A stretch of DNA of 64,000 bases from Nocardia sp. NBC_01329 (GTDB lineage: Bacteria; Actinomycetota; Actinomycetes; Mycobacteriales; Mycobacteriaceae): the NCBI RefSeq assembly GCF_035956715.1, contig NZ_CP108381.1:3472001-3536000 (forward strand). The letters run 5' to 3'. Positions 25,361-34,280 of this stretch are shown here, piece after piece. Under the pieces are notes generated by a model. That model made no database searches and was not told where the DNA came from. It worked only from the letters and a program-made list of their open reading frames with translations. Within the stretch, counting starts at the first letter, position 1. Each line of letters begins with the position of its first letter. Position numbers and translations under genes: made by a program.

Positions 25361-26922
25361 CCGCTGTCGAGGAGAGAGAATTCAGAGAAAGCAGGCCGCC
25401 CGCGGTCGACCTGCGGAGTATCAGCAAGACCTTCGGCGGTGTGCGCGTCCTCCGCGGCATCGACATCGAAGTTGCCCAGGGAACGGTGCACGCACTTCTC
25501 GGCGGCAACGGCTCCGGTAAGTCGACGACCCTGAAGATCCTCGCGGGTGTTCATCAGGCCGATCGTGGCGGAACCATCGGACTGAACGGTCATCTGCACG
25601 CGTGGAACGCATACAGTCCGGCGGTCGGGAGATCAGCGGGCCTGCGGTTTGTCCACCAGGATCTCGGTCTCGTGCCGGATCTCACGGTCAGCGAGAACTT
25701 CGCGCTGGAGTCCGGCTATCCGCGGCGGCTCGGGCCGGCGATCGCTTGGCGCGCGCTCCATCGAACTACCGCAGAGCAACTCGCGCATATCGGGTCGGAT
25801 ATCGATCCTCGCACACTCGTGCGCGAGCTACGTCCGAGCGACCGGACCCTGGTTGCCATCGCCCGCGCACTCCGCGATACCGACACCGGCGAAACCGTGA
25901 CACTGGTCCTCGACGAACCCACGGCGAGCCTGCCCGGCCACGAGGTCGACTTGTTGCTGCAGGCGGTCGAGCAGCTGCGGGCGCGCGGGCAGACGGTGAT
26001 CTATGTCAGCCACCGGTTGCCCGAGGTCCTGCGCCTGGCCGATCGTGTGACCGTACTGCGCGACGGCGCGATAGTCGCCACCGCCGATGCCCACGCCGAT
26101 CTCGATGAAGCCGCGCTGATCGAGTTCATGACCGGCTCCGCTCCTCGACCACAGCGGCGTGACAAGACGCCGGCTACCAAGGGCCCGGTGTTGCTGGCGG
26201 TGCGCGACCTCGCGGCCGGCCCGCTCGAATCGGTGAGTTTCGAGGTGCGCAGAGGTGAGATCCTCGGTGTCGCGGGGCTGCTCGGCTCCGGCCGATCAAC
26301 CTTGCTGCGCACCCTGTTCGGCGCGCGTGCGATCGACGGAGGAAGGATCGAGGTCGATGGCGCGGCCGTCGAGTTCAGCGGACCCGGTGATGCCATCCGT
26401 GCCGGATTCGCCTTTGTACCCGAAGACCGCGCGCGCGATGCGGCGTTTCTCGAGCAGTCGCTGGTAACCAACCTCTCCATGTCGATCGTCGGTCGATATT
26501 GGCGGATCTGGCGCATGGCCCATGGCCTCGAGCGCCGGGAGGCCGGCGAGTTGATGGCCGAGTTCGACGTCCGGGCAGCCGGGCCGGACACCACTTTCAC
26601 CACGCTGTCCGGCGGTAACCAGCAGAAGGTCGTCATCGCTCGATGGATCCGGCGACGACCGAAAGTGCTCTTGCTCGACGAGCCGACCCAGGGCGTGGAC
26701 GTCACAGCCCGCACCGAGATCCACGCTGCCCTTCGATCACATGTTCGCGACGGTGCCAACGCCGCGATCGTCGTGTCGTCGGATTTCGCGGAATTGGCGG
26801 CGCTCTGCGATCGCGTCATCGTGGTGACGGGTGGGCGGATACGCACCGAGCTCGATGCCGCCGAGGCAACCGAGGGACGCCTCTCGGCGCTCTCACATGC
26901 AGTTGAAGGAGAATACCTGTGA
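25357..26922 (+). CDS. Sugar-type ABC transporter ATPase with two nucleotide-binding domains (RbsA/MglA class)
   Basis: 521 residues. Domain 1 has Walker A GGNGSGKST and Walker B VLDEPTASL but a nonstandard signature ELRPSDRTLVAIARAL. Domain 2 has the degenerate P-loop GLLGSGRSTLL usual for this class, the intact signature LSGGNQQKVVIARW and Walker B LLLDEPTQGVD. ATG 25357 overlaps the lipoprotein stop (ATGA); ATG 25342 is the alternative. It energises import of the compound bound by the lipoprotein. Confidence 0.9.
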   Translation: MTAVEEREFRESRPPAVDLRSISKTFGGVRVLRGIDIEVAQGTVHALLGGNGSGKSTTLKILAGVHQADRGGTIGLNGHLHAWNAYSPAVGRSAGLRFVHQDLGLVPDLTVSENFALESGYPRRLGPAIAWRALHRTTAEQLAHIGSDIDPRTLVRELRPSDRTLVAIARALRDTDTGETVTLVLDEPTASLPGHEVDLLLQAVEQLRARGQTVIYVSHRLPEVLRLADRVTVLRDGAIVATADAHADLDEAALIEFMTGSAPRPQRRDKTPATKGPVLLAVRDLAAGPLESVSFEVRRGEILGVAGLLGSGRSTLLRTLFGARAIDGGRIEVDGAAVEFSGPGDAIRAGFAFVPEDRARDAAFLEQSLVTNLSMSIVGRYWRIWRMAHGLERREAGELMAEFDVRAAGPDTTFTTLSGGNQQKVVIARWIRRRPKVLLLDEPTQGVDVTARTEIHAALRSHVRDGANAAIVVSSDFAELAALCDRVIVVTGGRIRTELDAAEATEGRLSALSHAVEGEYL

Positions 26923-27959
26923 TTCACACTGACCAGGCCATTGCTGCCACGCCGGCGGCCGCATCCGATACCTACGTTGTGAACCGGAAATTTCCCGGCT
27001 GGCCTCGCCTTGTACAGCGGTACGGACTGCTGCTCCTACTCGTCGCCATGGCCGCTATGTTCGCCGTTCTCCCCGAATCCGGTGCGGCGTTCCGGAGCGA
27101 AGCCAACCTGCGGGCGCTCGTGGCGAACCAAGCCGTCGGGCTGGTGGTAGCACTCGCATTACTTTTCCCGATGGCCGCGGGGTTCCTCGACTTCTCGGTC
27201 GGCGCCGTGACCGCGACCACCAGTGTCGCCGCAGCGGCGGCGATGGCGCACTTCGGTCTTCCGCCCCTGGCGGCCATCAGCATGGCATTGCTCGGCGGAG
27301 TGGCAATCGGCGGGTTCATCGGTCTGCTCGTGGCGAAGTTCGAGATGAATCCGTTCATCGCGACGCTCGGGATGGCCACGCTGCTCGGCGGGGTGATCCT
27401 CGCGTACACCGATGGCCTGCAGATCACCAATGGGATTTCACCCCAGGTCACTGCCTTGGGTTCGGGGACGTGGTTCGGGATGCCGAGGATCGTGGTCGTG
27501 TCCGTGGCGATTGCCTTCGGGGTGTGGTTCGTCATGGAACACACACCGCTCGGGCGCTATCTTTTCGCCGTCGGTTCCAACTCGAACGCGGCTCGACTCA
27601 CCGGCATCGATGTCGTCCGAGTCAAGTTCATCTCCTTCGCCCTGTCCGGTCTCGTTGCCGGCGCCGCGGGTGCTCTACTGCTCGCCCGGCAGGGCTCGGC
27701 GACGTCCGACCCGGGAATGAGCATGCTGTTTCCCGCGTTGACGGCCGTTCTATTGAGCACGATCGTCGTACACCTCGGGAGGCCGTCGGTGTTGGGGACG
27801 GTCATCGGCGTGCTGTTCCTGGCAGTCAGTGTCAGCGGACTGACCTTGATCGGAGCACCGGCGTGGGTAGGCCAGTTCTTCAACGGGGCCGCTCTGCTCG
27901 TCGCCGTCGGCGTGTCGAGCATCGGGAACATCGGCCGGTCGAGAGCACGCACCGGTTGA
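26919..27959 (+). CDS. ABC permease, RbsC/ribose type
   Basis: 346 residues with about 8-10 membrane helices. The family motif FEMNPFIATLGMATLLGGVIL and the GTP/VGSNSNAARLTGI region are typical of BPD_transp_2 permeases. GTG 26919 overlaps the ATPase stop. It probably works as a homodimer. It ends the amidase-transport operon; the convergent iclR gene starts 80 bp beyond. Confidence 0.88.
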   Translation: MIHTDQAIAATPAAASDTYVVNRKFPGWPRLVQRYGLLLLLVAMAAMFAVLPESGAAFRSEANLRALVANQAVGLVVALALLFPMAAGFLDFSVGAVTATTSVAAAAAMAHFGLPPLAAISMALLGGVAIGGFIGLLVAKFEMNPFIATLGMATLLGGVILAYTDGLQITNGISPQVTALGSGTWFGMPRIVVVSVAIAFGVWFVMEHTPLGRYLFAVGSNSNAARLTGIDVVRVKFISFALSGLVAGAAGALLLARQGSATSDPGMSMLFPALTAVLLSTIVVHLGRPSVLGTVIGVLFLAVSVSGLTLIGAPAWVGQFFNGAALLVAVGVSSIGNIGRSRARTG

Positions 27960-28040
27960 CTCGACTCACGCGGTCGAGTCGACGAACTCATCTGCGCTAT
28001 CGCCGGATACGGCCTTGTTCGGAGGCTGGTTCGAGTTCGT

Positions 28041-28817
28041 TCAGCTCTTCGTGAAGTCGGCCTGGATCGCTTTCACGGCGAGCGCGAGTGTCGCCACGAT
28101 CGCGGGAAGCTTTTCCGGGTCGTAGCGAACGCTCGGCATGGAGATGGACACACCGGCCAAGGCATGACCGTCATCGGCACGGATGAGGCGTCCGATCGCG
28201 GTAACTCCACGCTCGGACACATCCTTGTTGACAACGAACCCGTTTTTGCGGATCTGGCCCAGGGTCCGGCGTAGCTGCGACAGATCAGGCCGGTCGTCAT
28301 CGGGCTGGCCTGACTTATTACTATCGGAAAAGACCTGCTGCAACTCCTCGTCGGATAACTCGGCGAGCAAGAGCAGGCCTCCGGTGATCTTGTGGGCGCG
28401 AAAAACCATGCCTTCGCGGCTTCCGATCCGCAACGCTCGTGGGCTTTCCACGCTCGCGATGAACCGCGCGGTGTTGCCGGTGCGGATGATGAGGTTGGCC
28501 GACTCCCCCAGGACATCGACCAACCGATGGAGATGCGGGAGGGCCGCCGTGCGTAGCTGCGATGTCCGGGAATGCGAGTGCGCGGCCAACTCGAGTACCG
28601 GACCGGCACGGTAGCAACGGTTCTCACTCTGTACCGCGAAATCGCGATACACCAGCATCGCGAGGAGGCGGTGCGCGGTCGACCTCGCCACACCCAGGCG
28701 GTCGGCGATCTGCGACACGGTGACTTCACCCTCGAGTTGCAACATCACGGCGATGTGGAGGGCGTGGTCGACACTGGTAATCGCGTATGACGGCTGCTTC
28801 TTGAGAGGGCCCGCCAT
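28041..28817 (-). CDS. IclR-family transcriptional regulator
   Basis: 258 residues. N-terminal winged helix (SVDHALHIAVML...TVSQIADRLGVARSTAHRLLAML) and a C-terminal ligand domain (GMVFRAHKITGGLLLLAELSDEEL; final NGFVVNKDVSERGVTAIGRLI). ATG 28817 is chosen: GGAG precedes it by 5 nt; a TTG at 28838 is less likely. Its own promoter carries the same 17-bp motif found twice before the amidase, so it likely regulates itself and the convergent amidase/ABC operon. Confidence 0.88.
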   Translation of the reverse strand: MAGPLKKQPSYAITSVDHALHIAVMLQLEGEVTVSQIADRLGVARSTAHRLLAMLVYRDFAVQSENRCYRAGPVLELAAHSHSRTSQLRTAALPHLHRLVDVLGESANLIIRTGNTARFIASVESPRALRIGSREGMVFRAHKITGGLLLLAELSDEELQQVFSDSNKSGQPDDDRPDLSQLRRTLGQIRKNGFVVNKDVSERGVTAIGRLIRADDGHALAGVSISMPSVRYDPEKLPAIVATLALAVKAIQADFTKS

Positions 28818-28829
28818 TGTTGCTCCAAT

Positions 28830-28846
28830 CTTCTGCAATCCAGAAT
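28830..28846. promoter_or_regulatory. IclR-type operator site 3, in the iclR promoter
   Basis: CTTCTGCAATCCAGAAT matches ATTCT-N7-AGAAT at nine of ten arm positions. It lies immediately upstream of the iclR ribosome site, fitting autorepression. Confidence 0.65.
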
Positions 28847-29310
28847 ACGCTGTTCCTTTATATCGAAGTCGGCCACGATAGTGCGAGACCGTAAATCAGG
28901 CCCGATGGAGTTTTATGACCGACCTCGTTCAGCCACCCGGTCCCGGTCGCCACCGGGACCGCCTCATATCGGCGCGGACCGAACTGGGCATCGACTGCGC
29001 TGTATCGCGTTTTCGGACAGAATTTTCCGATATCGTCGCGGACCGCGATCGGTGATCCGATGCCGGTAGAAAACAGTCGTCCGAACACGCGGCGACACAA
29101 TCCAGCTGGACCGATCCGAGCAGTTCTACCGGCTCCGGAACCGGGACCTGTGGCATCTCGATGAAGCCCGGCTGTGCCGACCGACCAGCGACCATCACTA
29201 CTCCCGCTCATCCCGCCGGAACCCATCAATCCCTCTACCGAGAAACGGGATACCGTTTCCCAACGAGGGCATCGGTTCGCGGTGAACTACCGAAAGAGAA
29301 GGAATCGAGG
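28847..29310. other. 464-bp intergenic stretch without a convincing gene
   Basis: No frame has family resemblance, codon bias or a ribosome site. It contains a clear inverted repeat at 29242-29259 and presumably the promoter of the flavoprotein gene. Degenerate coding remains cannot be excluded. Confidence 0.5.
29242..29259. promoter_or_regulatory. Operator-like repeat GAAACGG-GATA-CCGTTTC
   Basis: Perfect 7-bp arms with a 4-bp centre, 52 bp before the flavoprotein ATG. This 18-bp form suits a TetR-type regulator; the partner is unknown. Confidence 0.5.
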
Positions 29311-30432
29311 ATGCCTCATATCGTTGTCATCGGCGGCGGATTCGCCGGCGTATGGAGCGCAGCGTCGGCCGCGCAGGTTCGGCACTCGACCGGTGCCGAA
29401 CTGAGGATTACGTTGATCGCGCCCAATAGCGATCTGGTGCTGCGCCCCCGACTGTACGAAGCAGACCCGGGCCGGGCCACTGTCGCGCTCGACCGCATAG
29501 TGAAACCGATCGACGTCGAACACGTCCGCGCGAGCGTTCGCCGGATCGACGTCGCGCGACGCCGGGTGACCACCGACGACGGTCGCGATATCGACTACGA
29601 CCGTCTCGTGCTGGCTAGCGGCAGTCGCCTGATTCGGCCGGAGCTACCCGGTGCGGATCGATTGTTCGATATCGACACCTTGGACGGGGCTCAGCGTTTA
29701 CAGGCCCACCTGGGCGAACGGCCAGGATTTCACGCGATGGTGGTCGGCGCCGGATTCACCGGGTTGGAGCTGGCGACCGAACTCGCGTCCAGAGGTCGAG
29801 TCCTGTTGGTCGACCGCGCTACCGACGTCGGTCCCGAGCTCGGCGCGGGCCCGCGGCCACAGATCCTGATGGCGCTCGACGAATTGGGTATCGCATGCCG
29901 GCTCGGCGTCACGGTCACCGAGGTCGGCGACGGCTTCGCAGCACTGTCGGACGGCTCGCGGATCGACACCGACGCGGTAGTGTGGACCGCCGGCTTGCAG
30001 GCCAGCCCGCTCACCCTGCAGATCCCAGGTCCTCGGGATCATCTGGGCCGGTTGGAGGTGGACGAGTGGCTGCGGGTCACCGATGATGTCTTCGCCGCGG
30101 GTGATACGGCCGCAGCCCGAATCGATCCGGATCACTCGACGGTGCAGAGCTGCCAATACGCGGTCCCGCTCGGCAAGACCGCCGGACACAACGCTGCCGC
30201 CGACCTTCTCGGCCTCGCGGCCCTGCCATTCGCACCGGACCCCTATGTGACCTGCCTCGACCTGGGTGCGGCCGGCGCAGTGCTGGCAGAAGGCTGGGAC
30301 CGCCGAGTGCAGGCGTCCGGCTCCGAGGGAAAGAAGATCAAAGAATACATAATGCAACTGATTCACCCACCGGTCGACGACGCCGACGCCATACTTTCCG
30401 CGGCCCGGGAGATTCGAGGACGCGAAGTGTGA
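29311..30432 (+). CDS. FAD-dependent NAD(P)H oxidoreductase (type II NADH dehydrogenase-like)
   Basis: 373 residues. FAD-binding IVVIGGGFAGVWSA at the N-terminus, NAD(P)-binding VVGAGFTGLELATELA near residue 140, and the second FAD motif VFAAGDTAAARI. It is shorter than typical NDH-2 (about 430-460) and lacks a long C-terminal amphipathic membrane region; it may reduce a quinone or another acceptor. ATG 29311 matches the family start and has an AGAAGGA site. Convergent with the TetR gene. Confidence 0.8.
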   Translation: MPHIVVIGGGFAGVWSAASAAQVRHSTGAELRITLIAPNSDLVLRPRLYEADPGRATVALDRIVKPIDVEHVRASVRRIDVARRRVTTDDGRDIDYDRLVLASGSRLIRPELPGADRLFDIDTLDGAQRLQAHLGERPGFHAMVVGAGFTGLELATELASRGRVLLVDRATDVGPELGAGPRPQILMALDELGIACRLGVTVTEVGDGFAALSDGSRIDTDAVVWTAGLQASPLTLQIPGPRDHLGRLEVDEWLRVTDDVFAAGDTAAARIDPDHSTVQSCQYAVPLGKTAGHNAAADLLGLAALPFAPDPYVTCLDLGAAGAVLAEGWDRRVQASGSEGKKIKEYIMQLIHPPVDDADAILSAAREIRGREV

Positions 30433-30532
30433 GCGGTCCGAGGCCACGCGTACGGATATCGCTCACACCGAGCCGAGCGGTGAGTTTCTGAGGCTCACCC
30501 GGGTAGTGGACACCGAGAGGGCCGCCCGGCAG

Positions 30533-31129
30533 TCAGCTGGGCGGCACCGCGAGACCGGATTCCGAGAGGAACGGAAGCAGGAAATCACGCAGCAGGGCGC
30601 GCTCCTCGTCGTCGCTCGGCAACGGCAGCGTCAGCAACGAGATCATCACCCGGATCGCCCACCCGCCCAGCCGATGCGCCGCCGCGGCGGACAGTTCGGG
30701 ACGCAGTCGCGCCACGAACACGGCTACGAGTTCGTCGATCACCTCCGAGGAGTCCGACAGCCGCGCCACAATGCCCACATTCGCCGGTTCGAACCACACG
30801 GCCAGATGCGGCGTCCTGCGGACTTCGGCCAGCGTGGCGGTCATACCGTCGAGCAGTAGTTCGGCGCGATCCGGGCCGTCCAGTGGTCGGTCGCGCCAGA
30901 CCCGCGCGAGGAGCTGGGCGGCCTCCCGGCCGGCGAAGGCCACGTACAGCGCCTGCCGGTTCGCGAAATAGCGGTACAGCGTCGCCCTCGAGCAACCTGC
31001 CGCCTCGGCCACCTGGGCCATACCGACCGTCCCGGCACCCAGGTCGATCACCAGGGTGCGCACCGCGTCGAGGATCCGTTCGCCGGCCAGTTCGACCCGG
31101 CCACCGGCCAGCCAGTCACCGGTCACCAC
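30533..31129 (-). CDS. TetR-family transcriptional regulator
   Basis: About 198 residues. The N-terminal HTH reads VGMAQVAEAAGCSRATLYRYFANRQ, clearly TetR; the rest is helical ligand domain. The start is uncertain: GTG 31129 follows a GGGG-rich site and lies 34 bp after the P450 stop, whereas ATG 31207 would overlap the P450 gene by 44 bp. It lies directly downstream of the P450 on the same strand and probably binds the inverted repeat before that gene. Confidence 0.8.
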   Translation of the reverse strand: MVTGDWLAGGRVELAGERILDAVRTLVIDLGAGTVGMAQVAEAAGCSRATLYRYFANRQALYVAFAGREAAQLLARVWRDRPLDGPDRAELLLDGMTATLAEVRRTPHLAVWFEPANVGIVARLSDSSEVIDELVAVFVARLRPELSAAAAHRLGGWAIRVMISLLTLPLPSDDEERALLRDFLLPFLSESGLAVPPS

Positions 31130-31163
31130 AGCACCCCGGCCCTCGACCAGCCGTGTGCTCCGG

Positions 31164-32387
31164 TCACGGCACGCACCGGAAAGGGACACCGGTCGGCCGC
31201 CGGACATAGGGCCCCGGGGCGTAGGTGACGGCGTCGATATCGACCAGGTAGTCCGGGAACCGGTCCAGCAGTTCCTCCAACGCCACCCGGGCCTGCATCC
31301 GTGCCGCGGCCGCGCCTAGACAGTGGTGCGGGCCGTGGCCGAAGGTCATGATGCGCTGCGGGTTCCGTTCGATATCGAGTTCCGCGGCATCGGTGCCGAA
31401 GACTCGTTCGTCGCGATTCGCCGAGCCGTACACGAGCAGCACTTTACGGCCCGCGGGAATCGTTACCCCGGCCAGCTCCACGGGCCGGGTGCTGGTCCGG
31501 GCCAGGCCCTGCACCGGGGAGGTGAGCCGGGCGAATTCCTCGATCGCGACCCGGATGCCCGCCGGATCGGCGGCCAGCGCCGCACGCTGCTCGGGGTAGC
31601 GCTGCAGCAGTTGCACCGCGCCGCCCAAGAGGCCGGTGGTGGTGTCGTTACCACCGGCGACCATGGTCCAGGTGTAGGCCAGAATCTGCACCAGACCGTC
31701 GATATCGCTGTCCTCGGCACCGATTCCGGCCTGCACGAGCAGCGACACCGTATCGTCGCCCGGATCGGTGCGGCGGCGTTTGATGAGCTCGGCGAAATAA
31801 CCCAGCATCTCCATCGAGGCGGCCTGGGCCTCGGCTGTGCGCTGGGTACCGGCCGCGACCACCGCGTCCGTCCAGCCGTCGAACCGGGAACGGTCCTCCT
31901 CCGGAACCCCGAGATAGTAGGCGACCACCATCGTCGGCAGCGGTTTGAACAGATCGGCCACGATATCGCCACCGCCCTGTTCGGCGAGCCGGTCCAGCCG
32001 CGCGCGAACGTACCGGCGCACCACCGGTTCCACCTCGGCGACCTGACGCGGGGTGAAACCGCGCGCGACCAGTTTGCGGAAATCGGTGTGCTCCGGCGGA
32101 TCCTGCATCACCATCGGCGGATTTCCGGTGAGCCCGATCTGCTCGAGTTCGCCGTATTCGACCGTCAACCCCTGACCCGAGGAGAACGTGCCGGTGTCCC
32201 GGGCGGCGGCGTACACGTGTTCGTGCCGGGTGAGCACCCAGTAATCGTTCTCCGGCCGGTCGGTGGGCACCGCGCGATGCACCGGATCGTGGTCCCGCAA
32301 TGCGGCGTACATGGACCACGGTTCGCGCCATGTCTCCCCGGAGCGCAATTCGAAGCGGGCCCGATCCTGACGCGTTTCTGCCATCAT
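31164..32387 (-). CDS. Cytochrome P450
   Basis: 407 residues, soluble bacterial class. The I-helix oxygen-binding motif is AGGNDTT, the ExxR motif is EFAR in the K helix, and the haem-binding loop is FGHGPHHCLG with the cysteine ligand at C356. It hydroxylates an unknown substrate with electrons from ferredoxin; no ferredoxin or reductase gene adjoins it. ATG 32387 (or 32384) is chosen from the family N-terminus; the longer frame would start inside the operator. No clear ribosome site is visible. Confidence 0.9.
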   Translation of the reverse strand: MMAETRQDRARFELRSGETWREPWSMYAALRDHDPVHRAVPTDRPENDYWVLTRHEHVYAAARDTGTFSSGQGLTVEYGELEQIGLTGNPPMVMQDPPEHTDFRKLVARGFTPRQVAEVEPVVRRYVRARLDRLAEQGGGDIVADLFKPLPTMVVAYYLGVPEEDRSRFDGWTDAVVAAGTQRTAEAQAASMEMLGYFAELIKRRRTDPGDDTVSLLVQAGIGAEDSDIDGLVQILAYTWTMVAGGNDTTTGLLGGAVQLLQRYPEQRAALAADPAGIRVAIEEFARLTSPVQGLARTSTRPVELAGVTIPAGRKVLLVYGSANRDERVFGTDAAELDIERNPQRIMTFGHGPHHCLGAAAARMQARVALEELLDRFPDYLVDIDAVTYAPGPYVRRPTGVPFRCVP

Positions 32388-32396
32388 GTATCGACG

Positions 32397-32424
32397 GTAA
32401 GACACTCTGAACATTCTGTCTTAC
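32397..32424. promoter_or_regulatory. TetR-type operator GTAAGACA-N12-TGTCTTAC
   Basis: Perfect 8-bp arms 10 bp upstream of the P450 ATG. A bound repressor would block the promoter or start region. The regulator encoded downstream of the P450 is the obvious candidate. Confidence 0.65.
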
Positions 32425-32774
32425 GATTCGGCGGATCAGCTCTCCGCCCCGGGCCACCCGCACGCTTCGGCGACCTCCGCACCGGCCCCGATGGCACCCC
32501 GATCATGTCCGCGCCGAGCGATAACACCGTTCGCGACCGACGGAACCCGGTCCGGCGCCGGACCGGCGGGAAAGGTCGACGCGCCGCGTGCCCCACGGCA
32601 TCATTGAACTCAGCCCGAACATAAGGGTGGACATTTACGCCCGGCCACCCCTAGCGTGAACGGGCCGCAGCGAGGTATCGGGCCGCGGCCGACCGGAAAG
32701 CGTGCTGCACGAGGCGGATTCGCTGCATCCGGCGTGATCTGCCGTTCCCCCTCACCTACAGGAGAGTTTTCGAG
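32425..32774. other. 350-bp P450/metY intergenic region
   Basis: No gene seen. It has a TTGAAC hexamer (32604-32609), a GGGTGG-N14-CCACCC repeat (32625-32650) and a TAGCGT -10-like box (32652-32657), which would give metY a leader of about 110 nt. I could not fold that leader into a known SAM riboswitch. Confidence 0.4.
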
Positions 32775-34100
32775 ATGACCGAATCCACCCCGCCGGCCGA
32801 CCCGTCCGCCGGTTGGAGCTTCGAGACCAAGCAGATCCACGTCGGCCAGGACCCCGACGCCAGTACCAACGCCCGAGCCCTCCCGATCTACCAGACCACC
32901 TCCTACACCTTCCGCGATACCGCGCACGCCGCGGCGCTGTTCGGGCTGGCCGAGCCGGGCAATATCTACACCCGGATCATGAACCCGACCCAGGACGCGG
33001 TAGAGCAGCGGATCGCGGCCCTCGAAGGTGGGGTGGCGGCGCTGCTGCTGTCCTCGGGGCAGGCCGCGGAAACGCTGGCGATCCTGAACATCGCCGGCGC
33101 CGGTGACCACATCGTCTCCAGCCCCAAGTTGTACGGCGGCACCTACAACCTCTTCCACTACACACTGCCCAAGCTCGGGATCGAGATCTCCTTCGTCGAG
33201 GATCCCGACAACCTCGACGAGTGGCGGGCCGCGGTCCGGCCGAACACCAAGGCCTTCTACGGCGAAACGGTGTCCAACCCGCAGAACCACATCTTCGACA
33301 TCTCGGGGATCGCCGAGGTCGCGCACGCCGAGGGCCTGCCGCTGATCGTGGACAACACGGTCGCGACCCCGTATCTGATCCAGCCGCTGGCGCACGGTGC
33401 CGATATCGTCGTGCACTCGGCGACGAAGTACCTCGGCGGCCACGGTGCGGCCATCGCCGGTGTGATCGTCGACGGCGGCACCTTCGACTGGACCGTCCGC
33501 GCCGGTGACGCGCCCCGCTTCCCGGGCTTCACCGAACCCGACCCCAGCTACCACGGTGCCGTGTTCGCCGATCTCGGCGCCCCGGCGTACGCGCTCAAGG
33601 CGCGCGTCCAGCTACTGCGCGACCTCGGCGCCGCGATCGCACCGTTCAACGCGTTCCTGATCAGCCAGGGTCTGGAGACACTGAGCCTGCGAGTGGAACG
33701 GCATGTGCAGAACGCGCAGGCTGTCGCCGAGTTCCTCACCGAACGGCCGGAGGTCACCTCGGTGTCCTACGCGGGCCTGCCGTCCTCCCCCTGGTACGAG
33801 CGGGGCAAACAGCTCGCACCCAAGGGCACCGGCGCGGTGGTCGGTTTCGAGCTGGCCGGAGGTGTCGACGCGGGCAAGAAGTTCGTGGACGCGCTGACCC
33901 TGCACAGCCATGTCGCCAATATCGGCGATGTGCGTTCGCTGGTGATCCATCCGGCCTCGACCACTCATTCCCAGTTGACGCCGGACGAGCAGCTCAGCTC
34001 GGGTGTCACGCCGGGGCTGGTCCGGCTCGCCGTGGGTATCGAGGGGATCGACGATATCCTCGACGACCTGCGCACGGGTTTCGCCGCCGTGGCCGACTGA
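32775..34100 (+). CDS. metY: O-acetylhomoserine aminocarboxypropyltransferase (sulfhydrylase)
   Basis: 441 residues; PLP enzyme making homocysteine from O-acetylhomoserine and sulfide, in methionine synthesis. The PLP lysine is K218 in VHSATKYLGGHG. The N-terminal FETKQIHVGQDPDASTNARALPIYQTTSY and the 50-residue insertion between K218 and ALKARVQLLRDLG separate MetY from the shorter MetB/MetC enzymes. ATG 32775 has AGGAGAG 9 nt upstream. No metX adjoins it here, although in many actinobacteria metX follows. Confidence 0.92.
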   Translation: MTESTPPADPSAGWSFETKQIHVGQDPDASTNARALPIYQTTSYTFRDTAHAAALFGLAEPGNIYTRIMNPTQDAVEQRIAALEGGVAALLLSSGQAAETLAILNIAGAGDHIVSSPKLYGGTYNLFHYTLPKLGIEISFVEDPDNLDEWRAAVRPNTKAFYGETVSNPQNHIFDISGIAEVAHAEGLPLIVDNTVATPYLIQPLAHGADIVVHSATKYLGGHGAAIAGVIVDGGTFDWTVRAGDAPRFPGFTEPDPSYHGAVFADLGAPAYALKARVQLLRDLGAAIAPFNAFLISQGLETLSLRVERHVQNAQAVAEFLTERPEVTSVSYAGLPSSPWYERGKQLAPKGTGAVVGFELAGGVDAGKKFVDALTLHSHVANIGDVRSLVIHPASTTHSQLTPDEQLSSGVTPGLVRLAVGIEGIDDILDDLRTGFAAVAD

Positions 34101-34123
34101 CCCCGCACCTTCACCGATCGGAC

Positions 34124-34169
34124 CCGAAGGGCCGGACCCGCCGTGCGAGCGGCGGGTCCGGCCCTTCGG
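34124..34169 (+). terminator. metY terminator hairpin
   Basis: Perfect 20-bp stem (34124-34143 with 34150-34169) and 6-nt loop TGCGAG, 23 bp after the metY stop. No T-tract. It is the longest stem of this type I found in the window. Confidence 0.75.
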
Positions 34170-34280
34170 CCTTCGCATCCGCGTGCGAATCACCGAAATT
34201 GATCCATACGTAACGAGTACCGGTAGCCGATCGATCTGTGGGTGATCCACCTCACTCAATCGAAGGTCGAGAGGATGCTC

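Noticed and set aside
28858..29229. A 123-residue minus-strand frame in the iclR/flavoprotein gap
   Set aside because: No ribosome site, no hydrophobic or family pattern, composition unlike real genes here.
32610..32774. Possible SAM riboswitch before metY
   Set aside because: The leader lacks the conserved core and pseudoknot elements I know for SAM-I, SAM-II or SAM-IV; only a simple GGGTGG/CCACCC repeat is present.
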